From: Chitinophagales bacterium
Lineage (GTDB): Bacteria; Bacteroidota; Bacteroidia; Chitinophagales; Chitinophagaceae
Direction: 5' to 3'
Length of the DNA: 64,000 nucleotides
Assembly (NCBI GenBank): GCA_017303855.1
Contig: JAFLBL010000012.1
Coordinates: 53,105 to 117,104, forward strand
Shown here: positions 8,539 to 17,527 of the stretch, piece by piece
Layout: the number at the start of each line of letters is the position of its first letter
Position numbering within the stretch: the stretch's first letter is position 1
The notes under the pieces: model-generated
Databases searched by the model: none
Seen by the model: the letters and a program-made list of their open reading frames with translations, nothing else
What the model was told of the DNA's origin: nothing
Position numbers and translations under genes: made by a program

Positions 8539-10365
8539 TTATTCTTCGGTATAAATCGCAAATAACCCCGACGACCCGTACCTGCTGTCATATTTCTCAC
8601 TGCAGCCCGCCACTACAAACCGGCCATAGCGGGAGATCATTGGCCGGCCCGTGCTGCCCGACGTAATCCGGGTGACGGGTACTATTCGGCCTGTTTCAGT
8701 ATCCTGCATAATTATATTTCCTTTTGGAACGACCATATTTGTTGCTGCGGTATTATAGGTGATCCAGCGACCATCATAACTGATCCCGATACGTTCACCC
8801 TGTGAAAGGGGACTATCTCCGTCACCTTCCGCATTCGCAGCGGGTACACTGATCCGTTTAACCTGCCGGGTGGCAATATCATAGAGATAAATATCCTGGA
8901 AGCCATTTTTGTCATCCGGGATCAGTCCGTCTGCAGTGGTTGAATAAACAATTTTATTCCCGTCGCCGGAGATAGAGGGCCACACCACACGGCTGGCACT
9001 TTCATTGCCCTGCGTTCGTTCTCCCCCGGCAGAAGAAACAGAGATCTTCTGTAAGTCACGGACTCCATCCTGCCAGAGAAAGATATCCCACAAACCATTC
9101 TTGTCGTTGGGCACCAGGTGGCTGCTGTATGAACAAAAAGCCACCTTCTTTCCGTCTTCTGATATACTGGGCGCATAGCCGGAGCTTGCTTTGCCGGTTT
9201 CATAATCCAGGCTGATACAGGACGCAATGCCGTAAGACAAATAACTGACAAAAACATTGGGTGTACTGAAAACCGGTTCAAGCTTTACTATATCACTGGC
9301 TGCGGATGTAAAAGCCACCACCGTACCGTCACCAGAAAGAACGGGTTCACTACTCTCTGCATTGGCGGTAAGTCCGGACATTGATTTACTGATCAGTTGC
9401 AGGGTACCGGTTTCCGCTTTCCATATAAATACATCCCTGGCCCCGTTATTATCTCCCTGTGCCAGGTTGCTGGCATAGGTTTCAAAAGCTACCGTCATGC
9501 CATCAGCAGAGATGGATGGTACTGCACTATTCCCATTACCCTCCATACCTGCGGCGTCTTTACTGACCAGCCGGGTCGTTCCGGTTTTACGGTCTCTCCA
9601 GAATACCTGGCGGTAATTACCCGAAGACCCGTCAACCCCTTTTCCATACATCGTAAAAGCAATATACCGTCCTTCTTCTGCTCCCTTTCCGCCAACCGCC
9701 GGCGTCCAGCTTTCATAGTAGGAACTAAGCACACTGTTGTCGCTGCTGCGGGAAATCAGGTCATATTTTTCCTGTGGCGGCGTAAACGGTTCAGGCGGTT
9801 TGCTGCAATCGGCGATAATCAGAACCGGGCTATCCGGTACCACACCCGTATTCAATGACATTTTCGCCTGTCTGGGACCCGCAGTCTGTACAATGCTGTA
9901 ATCATCACCGCGGGGGAAGCCGCCCATATTGCCGGTAACGGGGAAACCATACGTATGGGTCCTTCCATAATTATCGGCAAACTTAAACGTCTCACCCTGC
10001 TCAATACCGGTCACCTTCATTTTGAACAAGGTTATTGGCGGATAACCACAATCGACACTAATCACCAGCTCGGTTCCCGGCATGCTGCCCTGGGAGCCAT
10101 TATAAAAATTTACCGTTCTGGGTCCCGACAACTGTGTAATGGTATAGTGTTGTCCTGAATCCAATTGGGTGCTGAAATAAACAACCGGATGTTCAAAATC
10201 CAGCACCACTTTATCATTTCCATTCAGGGAAAACTCAAACGATTCTTTATTGGATCGCAATGAACTGGCATAGGCCAGGCCTATTCTGTTGCGGGAAACT
10301 GTTTGTGAAAAAACCGTTCCGCTAATGACAAGAAGTAAGAGGGCGATACAGGTTGTTTTATTCAT
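8539..10365 (-). CDS. secreted TolB/PD40-type beta-propeller protein
   Basis: 608 residues from the ATG at 10365, which opens with a signal peptide (MNKTTCIALLLLVISGTVFSQ); the in-frame start at 10437 would place a non-signal stretch in front. Residues about 20-190 hold two similar beta modules (each with ITQLSGPRTVNFYNG / IVQTAGPRQAKMSLN-type motifs and a cysteine, VDCGYPP / ADCSKPP). Residues about 210-600 form a propeller with PD40-like blades, PSISADGMTVAFETYASNL being typical, and repeated acidic loops DNNGARDVF, NDKNGLWDIF, DDKNGFQDIY that look like calcium sites. The role is probably extracytoplasmic binding; no enzymatic motif is seen. Confidence 0.8.
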   Translation of the reverse strand: MNKTTCIALLLLVISGTVFSQTVSRNRIGLAYASSLRSNKESFEFSLNGNDKVVLDFEHPVVYFSTQLDSGQHYTITQLSGPRTVNFYNGSQGSMPGTELVISVDCGYPPITLFKMKVTGIEQGETFKFADNYGRTHTYGFPVTGNMGGFPRGDDYSIVQTAGPRQAKMSLNTGVVPDSPVLIIADCSKPPEPFTPPQEKYDLISRSSDNSVLSSYYESWTPAVGGKGAEEGRYIAFTMYGKGVDGSSGNYRQVFWRDRKTGTTRLVSKDAAGMEGNGNSAVPSISADGMTVAFETYASNLAQGDNNGARDVFIWKAETGTLQLISKSMSGLTANAESSEPVLSGDGTVVAFTSAASDIVKLEPVFSTPNVFVSYLSYGIASCISLDYETGKASSGYAPSISEDGKKVAFCSYSSHLVPNDKNGLWDIFLWQDGVRDLQKISVSSAGGERTQGNESASRVVWPSISGDGNKIVYSTTADGLIPDDKNGFQDIYLYDIATRQVKRISVPAANAEGDGDSPLSQGERIGISYDGRWITYNTAATNMVVPKGNIIMQDTETGRIVPVTRITSGSTGRPMISRYGRFVVAGCSEKYDSRYGSSGLFAIYTEE

Positions 10366-10573
10366 TTGGCGGTGTTTTGGTAGATTAAATATATTCAGAA
10401 ACAACCACAACTTAACCAGCCGGGCCAGTAGCGGCAATCCGGTAAAAAGGGGATTTTTCAGTTTGTCTGCAATGAAACATACAAAGAACAGCCGCCTCCG
10501 AAATTCCCCTTTTTACAGGAAGGATCAGCATGGTTCTCCTGTTACTTTTATGGCACACTATACAGCTATTTTT

Positions 10574-11623
10574 ATGAAAACATTCTTCGCTCTTTTCCCC
10601 CTGCTGGTTTCGTGCATGGTATTTGCACAAACCGCTCCCGCCAAACTGCCTTCATCACCTATCGGCGTAATGGTGGATAGCAAAGACAACCTGATCGTTA
10701 ACTGTTATAACAACCGGGTGCTTAAAATCACTCCGGATGGTAAGTCCTCCTTTATCTCCGAAGACCTGCAAAAAGGCATCAGTCGTCCGCCATGGCCAAA
10801 GGGTGGCGCCATGACGATTGATACGGCCGATAACCCCTGCTTTACCGACGGCTCCCTGATCTGGAAACTGTCACCGGCCAATGTAATGACTCAATATTTC
10901 GGGATTCCCTTTTCTACCAAAAGGGTGGACGGCCCAGAGGGTGTTGGCTCCTTTCGGAGTATTGAATACATGAAGGCCTGCCGCGACGGCAGCATCGTGG
11001 TAGTGGAAAGGGATAATACCAATAAAGACGATCTGGGCGATTATTATGTGATCCGCAGAATCAGTCCGGATAAAATGCTGACCACTATTACGGATACCCG
11101 TAATAACCCCCTGCTGAAAACAAGATGGATCTCCGGTATCGGTGTGGATTCCGTTGGCAATATTTACCTGAGCGACGGGGCCGGACGTTGTGTGAAAAAA
11201 CTCAGTAAAGACGGTTCCATTACCACACTGGCCGGCTTGTGCAATAAACGTGAATTCAGTCCGCTCTATATCCAGGGTGATATCGCCAAAGCTGAACTCA
11301 TGTCGCCCGAAGACATTGTGATCAACAAAAAAGGCGATGTGATCTTCGCCGACCTGCGCCTTAACAGGATCATTAAGATCGCGGATAAAAAAGTAACCAC
11401 CATTGCAGGCAACAGTGTAATACAACCCAATAATGTAAATATGGGTGGCCGCTCCAAAGAAGGCTATAAAGACGGCAAAGCGCTCACTGCCTTATTTGGC
11501 TTCCCGCCAAAAGTGGCCATTGCTATCGACAGCAAAGGAACTATTTATATCCTCGATGGTGGAAATAATTGCATCCGGAAGTTGAGTGTGGATGGAATGG
11601 TGAGTACAGTGGCTAAAGGTTGA
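10574..11623 (+). CDS. secreted NHL-repeat beta-propeller protein
   Basis: 349 residues from the ATG at 10574, which gives a signal peptide (MKTFFALFPLLVSCMVFAQ); an upstream start at 10289 would overlap the divergent gene. The mature protein is built from NHL repeats: SPIGVMVDSKDNLIVNCYNN, ISGIGVDSVGNIYLSDGAG, SPEDIVINKKGDVIFADLRL, FPPKVAIAIDSKGTIYILD, each followed by an IRK/IIK-type strand and a TTIAG-type turn. NHL propellers mediate binding; this one ends with no extra domain. It is divergent from the PD40 propeller gene, with a 208-bp shared upstream region. Confidence 0.85.
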   Translation: MKTFFALFPLLVSCMVFAQTAPAKLPSSPIGVMVDSKDNLIVNCYNNRVLKITPDGKSSFISEDLQKGISRPPWPKGGAMTIDTADNPCFTDGSLIWKLSPANVMTQYFGIPFSTKRVDGPEGVGSFRSIEYMKACRDGSIVVVERDNTNKDDLGDYYVIRRISPDKMLTTITDTRNNPLLKTRWISGIGVDSVGNIYLSDGAGRCVKKLSKDGSITTLAGLCNKREFSPLYIQGDIAKAELMSPEDIVINKKGDVIFADLRLNRIIKIADKKVTTIAGNSVIQPNNVNMGGRSKEGYKDGKALTALFGFPPKVAIAIDSKGTIYILDGGNNCIRKLSVDGMVSTVAKG

Positions 11624-11732
11624 TACGTTGAAAGGTTGAAAGGTTGAAAAGTTGATAAGTCCCTTCTGAGCAGTATTTTTCTCAACGAAGACCCCTTGTC
11701 AACTTTTCAACTTATAAACGTGTCAACCTCCC
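11624..11732. repeat. GTTGAAAG word-array inverted repeat
   Basis: Left arm 11629-11660 is GTTGAAAG repeated (GTTGAAAGGTTGAAAGG, then TTGAAAAGTTGAT) starting a few bases after the TGA. Right arm 11698-11728 is the complement (GTCAACTTTTCAACTT and GTCAACC). The core between them resembles the core of the related element at 16637-16808 (shared AAGTCC..., CAGTAT..., CCCC(C)TGTCAAC). It separates the convergent NHL and recQ genes. Confidence 0.75.
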
Positions 11733-13997
11733 CTACATCCCGTATTCCGAAAGAAACTTTATCCGCATAATCTTCAGCTGTTCCCAGTTGAAATTATACT
11801 CACTCAGCTCTTCCTGGGCTACCTGCAATGAAGAGGTCTCACAGCTTTTGAAGTATTCCATGATTTCATCCTGGTCGTCTTCATCCAGCATTTCATCAAT
11901 GGCATAGGTGAGGTTCAGTTTAGTACCGCTGGCCGCGATGGTTTCCATCTCTTCGAGCATTTCATCCATCCGCCAGCCTTTGTTTTTCGCAATGGTTTCG
12001 AGCGAAACTTTCTTATCGGTATTCTGAATAATATAAACCTTGTTCCCGCTTTTATTCACTACGCTCTTCATCACAAAGTCGTCGGGACGTATAATATTGT
12101 TTTCCTCCACATATTGCTTAATCAGCTCCACAAAAGGCTTTCCGTATTTAATCGCTTTGCCCTTGCTTACGCCCTGGCATTTCTCCAGTCCTTCCAGGGT
12201 AATGGGATAAAAAGTGGCCATATCCTGCAATGAAGACTCCAGGAAGATTACAAAGGGGGGAAGACTTTTCTTCTTCGCTTCCTTCTGCCGCATTTCCTTC
12301 AGCATCTCAAACAGTTTCTCGTCGGTGGCGGCCCCGGTACTTACCTCGGTTGCCTCTTCATCATCGGCATTGGCGTCATCATACAGGTTATTGAGTACAA
12401 TTTTGAACGATTTCGGCTTTTTCATAAAGGCGTCGGCCTTTTTCGTAAACTTCAATACGCCGTATTCTTCAATGTCTTTTGTGAGCAGCCCTTCAAGTAT
12501 CATCTGGCGGATCAGGGAATTCCAGAAATGATTATCGCGGTCGTTGCCACTGGCAAAGGCGTCAAGTACATCATGTCGGAACATCTGGATCTGCGGGGTA
12601 AGTTTTCCGCTGATGATCTGCACCACATAATCCGTGGCAAAGCGTTCGTCCAGCGCCTTGATGGCTTTTAATACAATCACGGCTTCGTCTTTCGCTTCGA
12701 TCCGTTCTTTCGGATGTTTACAGTTATCACACTGGCCACAATTCTCCTGTTCATACTCTTCGCCAAAATAACTCATGAGAATCTTCCGTCGGCAAACACC
12801 GGTTTCCGCAAATGCCACGGTCTCGTTGATCAGCTGGGCGCCCACTTCGCGTTCACTGAGCGGTTTGTCCCGCATCAGGTGTTCGAGCTTGCTCACATCT
12901 TTATGCGAATAATACAACACACATTTACCCTCGAGGCCGTCGCGGCCGGCCCGTCCGGTTTCCTGGTAGTAGTTTTCAATACTCTTGGGAATATTGTAGT
13001 GAATTACAAACCGGATATCGGGTTTGTCGATCCCCATACCGAAAGCGATAGTGGCACAGATCACCTGTACGTCTTCTCCCAGGAACTGATCCTGCCGTTC
13101 GGCCCGCAGCTTGCTGTCGAGACCGGCATGATAGGCCACGGCTTTAATTCCGTTGGCCATTAAAATATCGGCAAGTTCTTCCGTTGTCTTGCGGTTGAGC
13201 GTATAAATGATACCGCTCTTGTTTTTCATCCCCTTAATAAAGCGGACAATATTCTCATCGGTCTGCGCCTTCTTGATTTTGGGCAGTACTTCATAATAGA
13301 GGTTGGCCCGGTTAAAGGAAGAGATAAAAATATTCGGCTGGCGGAGGTCCAGGTTCTTTTCAATATCACTCTGCACTTTAGGGGTAGCCGTAGCCGTGAG
13401 GGCGATTACCGGCACATCCGGGTTTATCTGGATCATCATTTCGCGGAGACGGCGGTATTCCGGACGGAAATCGTGTCCCCATTCGGAAATACAATGCGCT
13501 TCATCCACCGCGAAGAAAGAGACTTGCAGGTCGGAGAAGAATTCCAGGTTTTCCTGTTTGGTCAGGGTTTCCGGCGCTACATAGAGCATCTTGGTTTTTC
13601 CCGCCTGCAGGTCATCATGCACTTCCTTTATTTCTTTCTTGGTAAGCGTGGAGTTGAGAAAATGTGCCACTTCATCATTGCTGCTGTAACCCCTCACCAG
13701 GTCCACCTGGTTTTTCATCAGGGCAATCAGCGGCGATACAATTATCGCCACACCCTCACTGATCATGGCGGGCAGCTGGTAGCACAAGCTTTTACCGCCA
13801 CCGGTGGGCATAATTACAAATGTATCGTGACCGGCCAGTAAGGATTCAATTGCCTTTTCCTGGGTGCCTTTAAATTTATCAAATCCAAAATATTCCTGCA
13901 GGGATTTATGCAGATCAAACCGGGGTTTTTTGGCGGGTGTCGCTTCCTTTGTCTTCGTTGCCTTTTTCGCGGGCGCCTTCTTTGCTGTTGTTGCCAT
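11733..13997 (-). CDS. recQ: ATP-dependent DNA helicase RecQ
   Basis: 754 residues. An Ala/Lys-rich N-terminal tail (1-25) precedes a complete RecQ helicase: Walker A MPTGGGKS (63-70), DEAH box (165-168) with the following CISEWGHDFRPEY, motif III TATAT, and motif VI QETGRAGRDG (345-354). A zinc-binding site has Cys402, 420, 423 and 426. After the RQC winged helix come an HRDC domain (about 590-650) and a C-terminal HTH-type segment. RecQ unwinds DNA 3'->5' for RecFOR repair and fork restart. It is divergent from kdsD. Confidence 0.97.
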   Translation of the reverse strand: MATTAKKAPAKKATKTKEATPAKKPRFDLHKSLQEYFGFDKFKGTQEKAIESLLAGHDTFVIMPTGGGKSLCYQLPAMISEGVAIIVSPLIALMKNQVDLVRGYSSNDEVAHFLNSTLTKKEIKEVHDDLQAGKTKMLYVAPETLTKQENLEFFSDLQVSFFAVDEAHCISEWGHDFRPEYRRLREMMIQINPDVPVIALTATATPKVQSDIEKNLDLRQPNIFISSFNRANLYYEVLPKIKKAQTDENIVRFIKGMKNKSGIIYTLNRKTTEELADILMANGIKAVAYHAGLDSKLRAERQDQFLGEDVQVICATIAFGMGIDKPDIRFVIHYNIPKSIENYYQETGRAGRDGLEGKCVLYYSHKDVSKLEHLMRDKPLSEREVGAQLINETVAFAETGVCRRKILMSYFGEEYEQENCGQCDNCKHPKERIEAKDEAVIVLKAIKALDERFATDYVVQIISGKLTPQIQMFRHDVLDAFASGNDRDNHFWNSLIRQMILEGLLTKDIEEYGVLKFTKKADAFMKKPKSFKIVLNNLYDDANADDEEATEVSTGAATDEKLFEMLKEMRQKEAKKKSLPPFVIFLESSLQDMATFYPITLEGLEKCQGVSKGKAIKYGKPFVELIKQYVEENNIIRPDDFVMKSVVNKSGNKVYIIQNTDKKVSLETIAKNKGWRMDEMLEEMETIAASGTKLNLTYAIDEMLDEDDQDEIMEYFKSCETSSLQVAQEELSEYNFNWEQLKIMRIKFLSEYGM

Positions 13998-14126
13998 TTA
14001 TCTAGTTTTTCATCATAGGAGTCCTAACGGAAGGGCATTTTAACTAAATGCCGGTTCTTTAAGATACTCATTTTTACCCGAACACCTTTCAGATTCAGCC
14101 TTTTTTTCCGGATAGAAGGCTATAAA

Positions 14127-14330
14127 ACGGGGGTTGCTGGTTTTTTGCTTGCTGGTTTGTTATTATCAGGCAGATTCGCCTGCAGACTGCATTTACTCAA
14201 GGGCAGGATTTCCTGTCGCACAACATAGTCCCGTCAAAGGGACGGCGAATTTACAACTCTTTGCCGGTCTTTCGGGGACCTGATCGTTAAAATTGAGTAG
14301 CGCATATACAAAACCGGCTTTCCCCTGAAT
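14127..14330. ncRNA. candidate structured RNA (possibly 6S-like) in the recQ/kdsD spacer
   Basis: The 357-bp spacer has no plausible gene but shows nested complementarity: GGGG (14130-14133) with CCCC (14322-14325); TGGTTTT (14138-14144) with AAAACCG (14310-14316); ATCAGG (14165-14170) with CCTGAT (14279-14284); ATTCGCC (14174-14180) with GGCGAAT (14244-14250). Inside are two small hairpins, CAGGA-TTT-CCTG-like (14204-14215) and GTCCC-GTCAAA-GGGAC (14228-14243). A closing stem, an asymmetric internal bubble and a branched terminal stem over about 200 nt recall 6S RNA, but sequence conservation was not checked and the transcribed strand is unknown. Confidence 0.35.
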
Positions 14331-14336
14331 TATCTC

Positions 14337-14344
14337 TAATTTTG
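14337..14344 (+). promoter_or_regulatory. candidate -7 element TAATTTTG ahead of kdsD
   Basis: TAATTTTG matches TAnnTTTG, but only 10 nt separate it from the kdsD ATG, so the transcript would have a leader of a few bases at most. It may be chance. Confidence 0.3.
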
Positions 14345-14354
14345 TGGCCTTATT

Positions 14355-15314
14355 ATGGAACCGATTAAACAAGTGGCCTTAAAAACCATTGAGTTAGAAG
14401 CCAGCTCGGTTGCCGGCCTGACTCGTTTTATTGACGACGATTTTGAAAAAGCCGTACAGGCCATTTTCTCAGGAAAAGGCCGTGTGGTTGTAAGCGGTAT
14501 CGGCAAAAGTGCCATTATCGCCCAGAAAATTGTGGCCACATTTAATTCCACCGGCACCCCCTCCATATTTATGCATGCCGCCGACGCCATCCATGGTGAT
14601 CTCGGGATGGTACAGCAAAATGATGTGGTGCTTGTGATTAGTAAAAGCGGCGAAAGTCCTGAAATTAAAGTACTTGTGCCCCTGATCCGGAATTTCGGCA
14701 ATACCCTGATCGCGATGGTGGGCAATACCGGTTCCTACCTGGCGCGGAACGCAAACCTCGTTTTAAATACTACGGTGGAACAGGAAGCCTGTCCCAATAA
14801 CCTGGCACCTACCAGCAGCACTACGGCCCAGCTGGTAATGGGTGATGCACTGGCCATCTGCCTGATGGAACTGAACGGATTTCAGTCGAATGATTTCGCC
14901 AAATTCCATCCCGGAGGGTCACTCGGCAAAAAACTCTATCTCCGGGTCTCTGATCTTTTTGGCGAAAATGAAAGACCGGCCGTTTTACCTCAACAAAGCC
15001 TGAAGGAAGTAATTGTGGAAATGACTGCTAAACGGCTGGGTATTACTGCTGTAATTAATGAGCTGGGGGAACTGCTCGGCATCATCACCGACGGTGACCT
15101 GCGCCGTATGCTGGAAAAAAGCAACGACATCGAAAATATAAAAGCCGGCGATATCATGACCCCCAACCCGAAAACAATCGGGGCGGAGGAACTGGCTATC
15201 AGCGCCCTTGACCTGGTCCGTAAAAATGAAATTTCCCAATTAGCCGTTACTCACCAAGGAAAATACCTGGGAATACTACATTTGCACGATTTAATAAGAG
15301 AGGGGTTGATTTGA
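14355..15314 (+). CDS. kdsD: D-arabinose-5-phosphate isomerase (KpsF/GutQ family)
   Basis: 319 residues, the usual family length. The N-terminal SIS sugar-isomerase domain (about 30-190) carries VVSGIGKSAIIAQKI, the conserved HAADAIHGDLG and SKSGES motifs, and NLAPTSST. Two CBS domains follow (about 205-260 and 270-319). The family converts ribulose-5-phosphate to arabinose-5-phosphate, the first step of KDO synthesis for lipopolysaccharide, in the cytoplasm. The adjacent mannose-1-phosphate guanylyltransferase also feeds surface polysaccharide, which suits an envelope sugar neighbourhood. Confidence 0.95.
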   Translation: MEPIKQVALKTIELEASSVAGLTRFIDDDFEKAVQAIFSGKGRVVVSGIGKSAIIAQKIVATFNSTGTPSIFMHAADAIHGDLGMVQQNDVVLVISKSGESPEIKVLVPLIRNFGNTLIAMVGNTGSYLARNANLVLNTTVEQEACPNNLAPTSSTTAQLVMGDALAICLMELNGFQSNDFAKFHPGGSLGKKLYLRVSDLFGENERPAVLPQQSLKEVIVEMTAKRLGITAVINELGELLGIITDGDLRRMLEKSNDIENIKAGDIMTPNPKTIGAEELAISALDLVRKNEISQLAVTHQGKYLGILHLHDLIREGLI

Positions 15315-15326
15315 AAAATTAAAAAA

Positions 15327-15484
15327 ACTGTATTTCTCTGCGCTCTCTGCGGTTAAAAAGAGAAAGAAGAAAAAAAACGACAAACAACAAACAGTCCTTG
15401 AAAGAGGATGTATTTAAAACTATAGAATCTGTATTTCTCTGCGCTCTCCGCGGTCTCTGCGGTTAAAAAAGAGAAAGAAGAGAG
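15327..15484. repeat. two direct copies of the CTCTGCGCTCTCTGCGG repeat
   Basis: Copies at about 15329-15371 and 15430-15484 share TGTATTTCTCTGCGCTCT, a GCGGTTAAAAA core and a GAGAAAGAAG tail. The second has an extra CCGCGGTCT insertion. The CTCTGCG word is the same as in the 72-bp array at 679-1096, so it is a dispersed family in this genome. The repeats fill the kdsD/manC spacer. Confidence 0.8.
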
Positions 15485-15498
15485 CAAAACTTAGTATC

Positions 15499-16581
15499 AT
15501 GAACAAACACCACTATGTCGCCATTATGGCCGGAGGAATCGGAAGCCGTTTCTGGCCTATGAGCCGGACTAATTTTCCGAAACAGTTCCTGGATATTCTC
15601 GGCACCGGGAAAACGCTGATCCAGCAGACTTTTGAGCGGTATACAAAGTTTATCCCGAAAGAAAACATTTACATTGTTACGTCTGAAGAATATGTATCCA
15701 TAGTAAAAGACCAGGTAAAAGGAATTCCCACGGAAAATATTCTGGCAGAGCCTTCCCGGAAAAATACAGCCGCCTGTATTGCCTATATCGCTTTTAAACT
15801 TTTCGAGAAAGATCCCAAAGCGCTGATGATGGCGGCTCCGGCCGATCACCTGATCATGGAAACGGAAGAGTTTGCTAAAACGGCGAAGAAAGCGCTGGAT
15901 TTTGTTGGCAGCATCAATGCATTGGTGACAATCGGTATTAAACCCACTTATCCGAATACCGGATATGGATATATACAGCACGAAACAGTTGAAGCGGCTC
16001 CTGAAATCTATGAAGTAAAAACCTTTACCGAAAAACCGAACCAGGAAATTGCCAAGGCCTTTATCGCCAGTGGTGATTTTCTCTGGAACGCGGGCATCTT
16101 TACCTGGAAAGTGAAAAATATTCTGGCCGCTTTTGAAAAACACCTGCCGGAAGTATATGAAGTGTTTGCTGCGGAAAAAACGCATTTTAATACCCCCGGA
16201 GAAGTGGAGGCAATTGAACGGATATATCCGCAGTGTACCAATATCTCCATTGATTTCGGAGTAATGGAAAAAGCGGAGAATGTATATGTGATACCCGCCG
16301 GCTTTACCTGGAGCGATCTCGGTACCTGGCATAGTGCCTGGGAAAATATGGACAAAGATTATTTTGGCAACGCCGTTAGTGGTAACAAAGTAATGGTAAT
16401 GGATGCCAAGAACTGCATGGTGCATGTACCCGAAGACAAACTTGTGGTATTACAGGGGCTGAACGATTATATCCTCGTTGATACCAAAGACGTACTCCTG
16501 ATCTGTAAAAAAGAAAAAGAACAGGAAATCAAGGAATATGTGGCGGAAGTGAAACGGAATATGGGGGACAGATATTTGTAG
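15499..16581 (+). CDS. manC: mannose-1-phosphate guanylyltransferase
   Basis: 360 residues. Nucleotidyltransferase fold with the N-terminal signature MAGGIGSRFWPMSR (residues about 10-23), the NFPKQFLD motif, LAEPSRKNTAACI, the metal-binding APADH, PNTGYGYI, and the product-site FTEKPN. The C-terminal part (from about 290) is the short left-handed helix region; the bifunctional phosphomannose-isomerase cupin of ManC/AlgA is absent, so it is the monofunctional form. It makes GDP-mannose from GTP and mannose-1-phosphate for polysaccharide or O-antigen. A strong hairpin terminator follows. Confidence 0.95.
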   Translation: MNKHHYVAIMAGGIGSRFWPMSRTNFPKQFLDILGTGKTLIQQTFERYTKFIPKENIYIVTSEEYVSIVKDQVKGIPTENILAEPSRKNTAACIAYIAFKLFEKDPKALMMAAPADHLIMETEEFAKTAKKALDFVGSINALVTIGIKPTYPNTGYGYIQHETVEAAPEIYEVKTFTEKPNQEIAKAFIASGDFLWNAGIFTWKVKNILAAFEKHLPEVYEVFAAEKTHFNTPGEVEAIERIYPQCTNISIDFGVMEKAENVYVIPAGFTWSDLGTWHSAWENMDKDYFGNAVSGNKVMVMDAKNCMVHVPEDKLVVLQGLNDYILVDTKDVLLICKKEKEQEIKEYVAEVKRNMGDRYL

Positions 16582-16610
16582 TGCTATAAATAATAAATTT
16601 ATATACAGGA

Positions 16611-16636
16611 GCCCCGGTGTTATGCCGGGGTTTTTT
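16611..16636 (+). terminator. rho-independent terminator after manC
   Basis: CCCCGG (16612-16617), loop TGTTATG, CCGGGG (16625-16630), followed at once by six T. Lies 30 bp after the manC stop. Confidence 0.9.
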
Positions 16637-16808
16637 GATAAGTTAACTGGTTAACAGGTTGAACGGTTGATAAGGTCCTCAATCCGCAACAGTATCATCG
16701 GTGGGGAAAATTCTTAAGCGGTAAATAAGCGGGTATTTCAATTTGTTTACTACCTTTTCTAAGTAAACCCCCTGTCAACCTATCATCCTTTCAACCTGTC
16801 AACCTTCC
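16637..16808. repeat. GTTAACAGGTTGAACGG word-array inverted repeat
   Basis: Left arm 16639-16671 repeats GGTTAACAGGTTGAACGGTT; right arm 16773-16807 repeats the complement (GTCAACCTATC, CTTTCAACCTGTCAACCTT). The roughly 100-bp core shares AAG(G)TCC, CAGTAT and CCCCCTGTCAAC with the element at 11624-11732, so these two are relatives. It ends just before the ATG at 16812. Confidence 0.75.
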
Positions 16809-16811
16809 TCC

Positions 16812-17525
16812 ATGTTTCCTTACCTCAACACCCTCTTCCTCGATATCGAAACCGTTCCGCAGCAACCCGCGTTTGAGCAAATGCCGGGTGACTGGCAGAA
16901 GCTATGGGAATTAAAATCGCAGAACCTGTTGCGCAATAAAGAAGAAGAAACGGCTTCAACCATTTATCCGCGCGCGGGCATTTATGCGGAGTTTGGAAAA
17001 ATAATCTGTATCAGCTGCGGCTTTATACAAGGGGCGGGGGAGGGCCGGAAAATAACCCTGAAATCCTTTGCAGGGGATGATGAAAAAACAGTGCTGCTCT
17101 CGTTTAACGAAATGCTGAATAAATGGACCGGCAGCGGCAACCGTTTTCTATGTGCACACAATGGAAAGGAATTTGACTTTCCCTATCTCTGCCGCCGGAT
17201 GATCATTAACAGTATTCCCATTCCATCCCTGCTGAATATCGCGGGTAAAAAACCATGGGAAGTAAGTCATCTCGATACGATGGAACTCTGGAAGTTCGGT
17301 GATTTTAAAAGTTATACTTCGTTAAACCTGCTGGCTCATAGCCTGGGTATTCCCACACCGAAAGATGATATTGGCGGCAGTATGGTTTGGGAAGTATACT
17401 GGAAAGAAAAAAACCTGCCCCGCATCGTTACCTATTGTCAGAAAGACGTGGTCACCGTGGCACAGATCCTTCTCCGTCTCGGTGGTGAATCCCTGATTAA
17501 AGAAGAAAATATTGAAATAAAATAA
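16812..17525 (+). CDS. 3'-5' exonuclease of the DEDDy (PolB-like, RNase H fold) type
   Basis: 237 residues. The acidic active site is complete: DIE at 11-13 (Asp11, Glu13), Asp122 in HNGKEFDFP, and the DEDDy pair Tyr208/Asp212 in YCQKDVV. This matches the 'predicted 3'-5' exonuclease related to the exonuclease domain of PolB' family common in Bacteroidota. It should trim single-stranded DNA, or possibly RNA, with two divalent metals; no polymerase is attached, so its partner is unknown. RidA starts 2 bp after the stop, indicating co-transcription. Confidence 0.88.
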   Translation: MFPYLNTLFLDIETVPQQPAFEQMPGDWQKLWELKSQNLLRNKEEETASTIYPRAGIYAEFGKIICISCGFIQGAGEGRKITLKSFAGDDEKTVLLSFNEMLNKWTGSGNRFLCAHNGKEFDFPYLCRRMIINSIPIPSLLNIAGKKPWEVSHLDTMELWKFGDFKSYTSLNLLAHSLGIPTPKDDIGGSMVWEVYWKEKNLPRIVTYCQKDVVTVAQILLRLGGESLIKEENIEIK

Positions 17526-17527
17526 CC

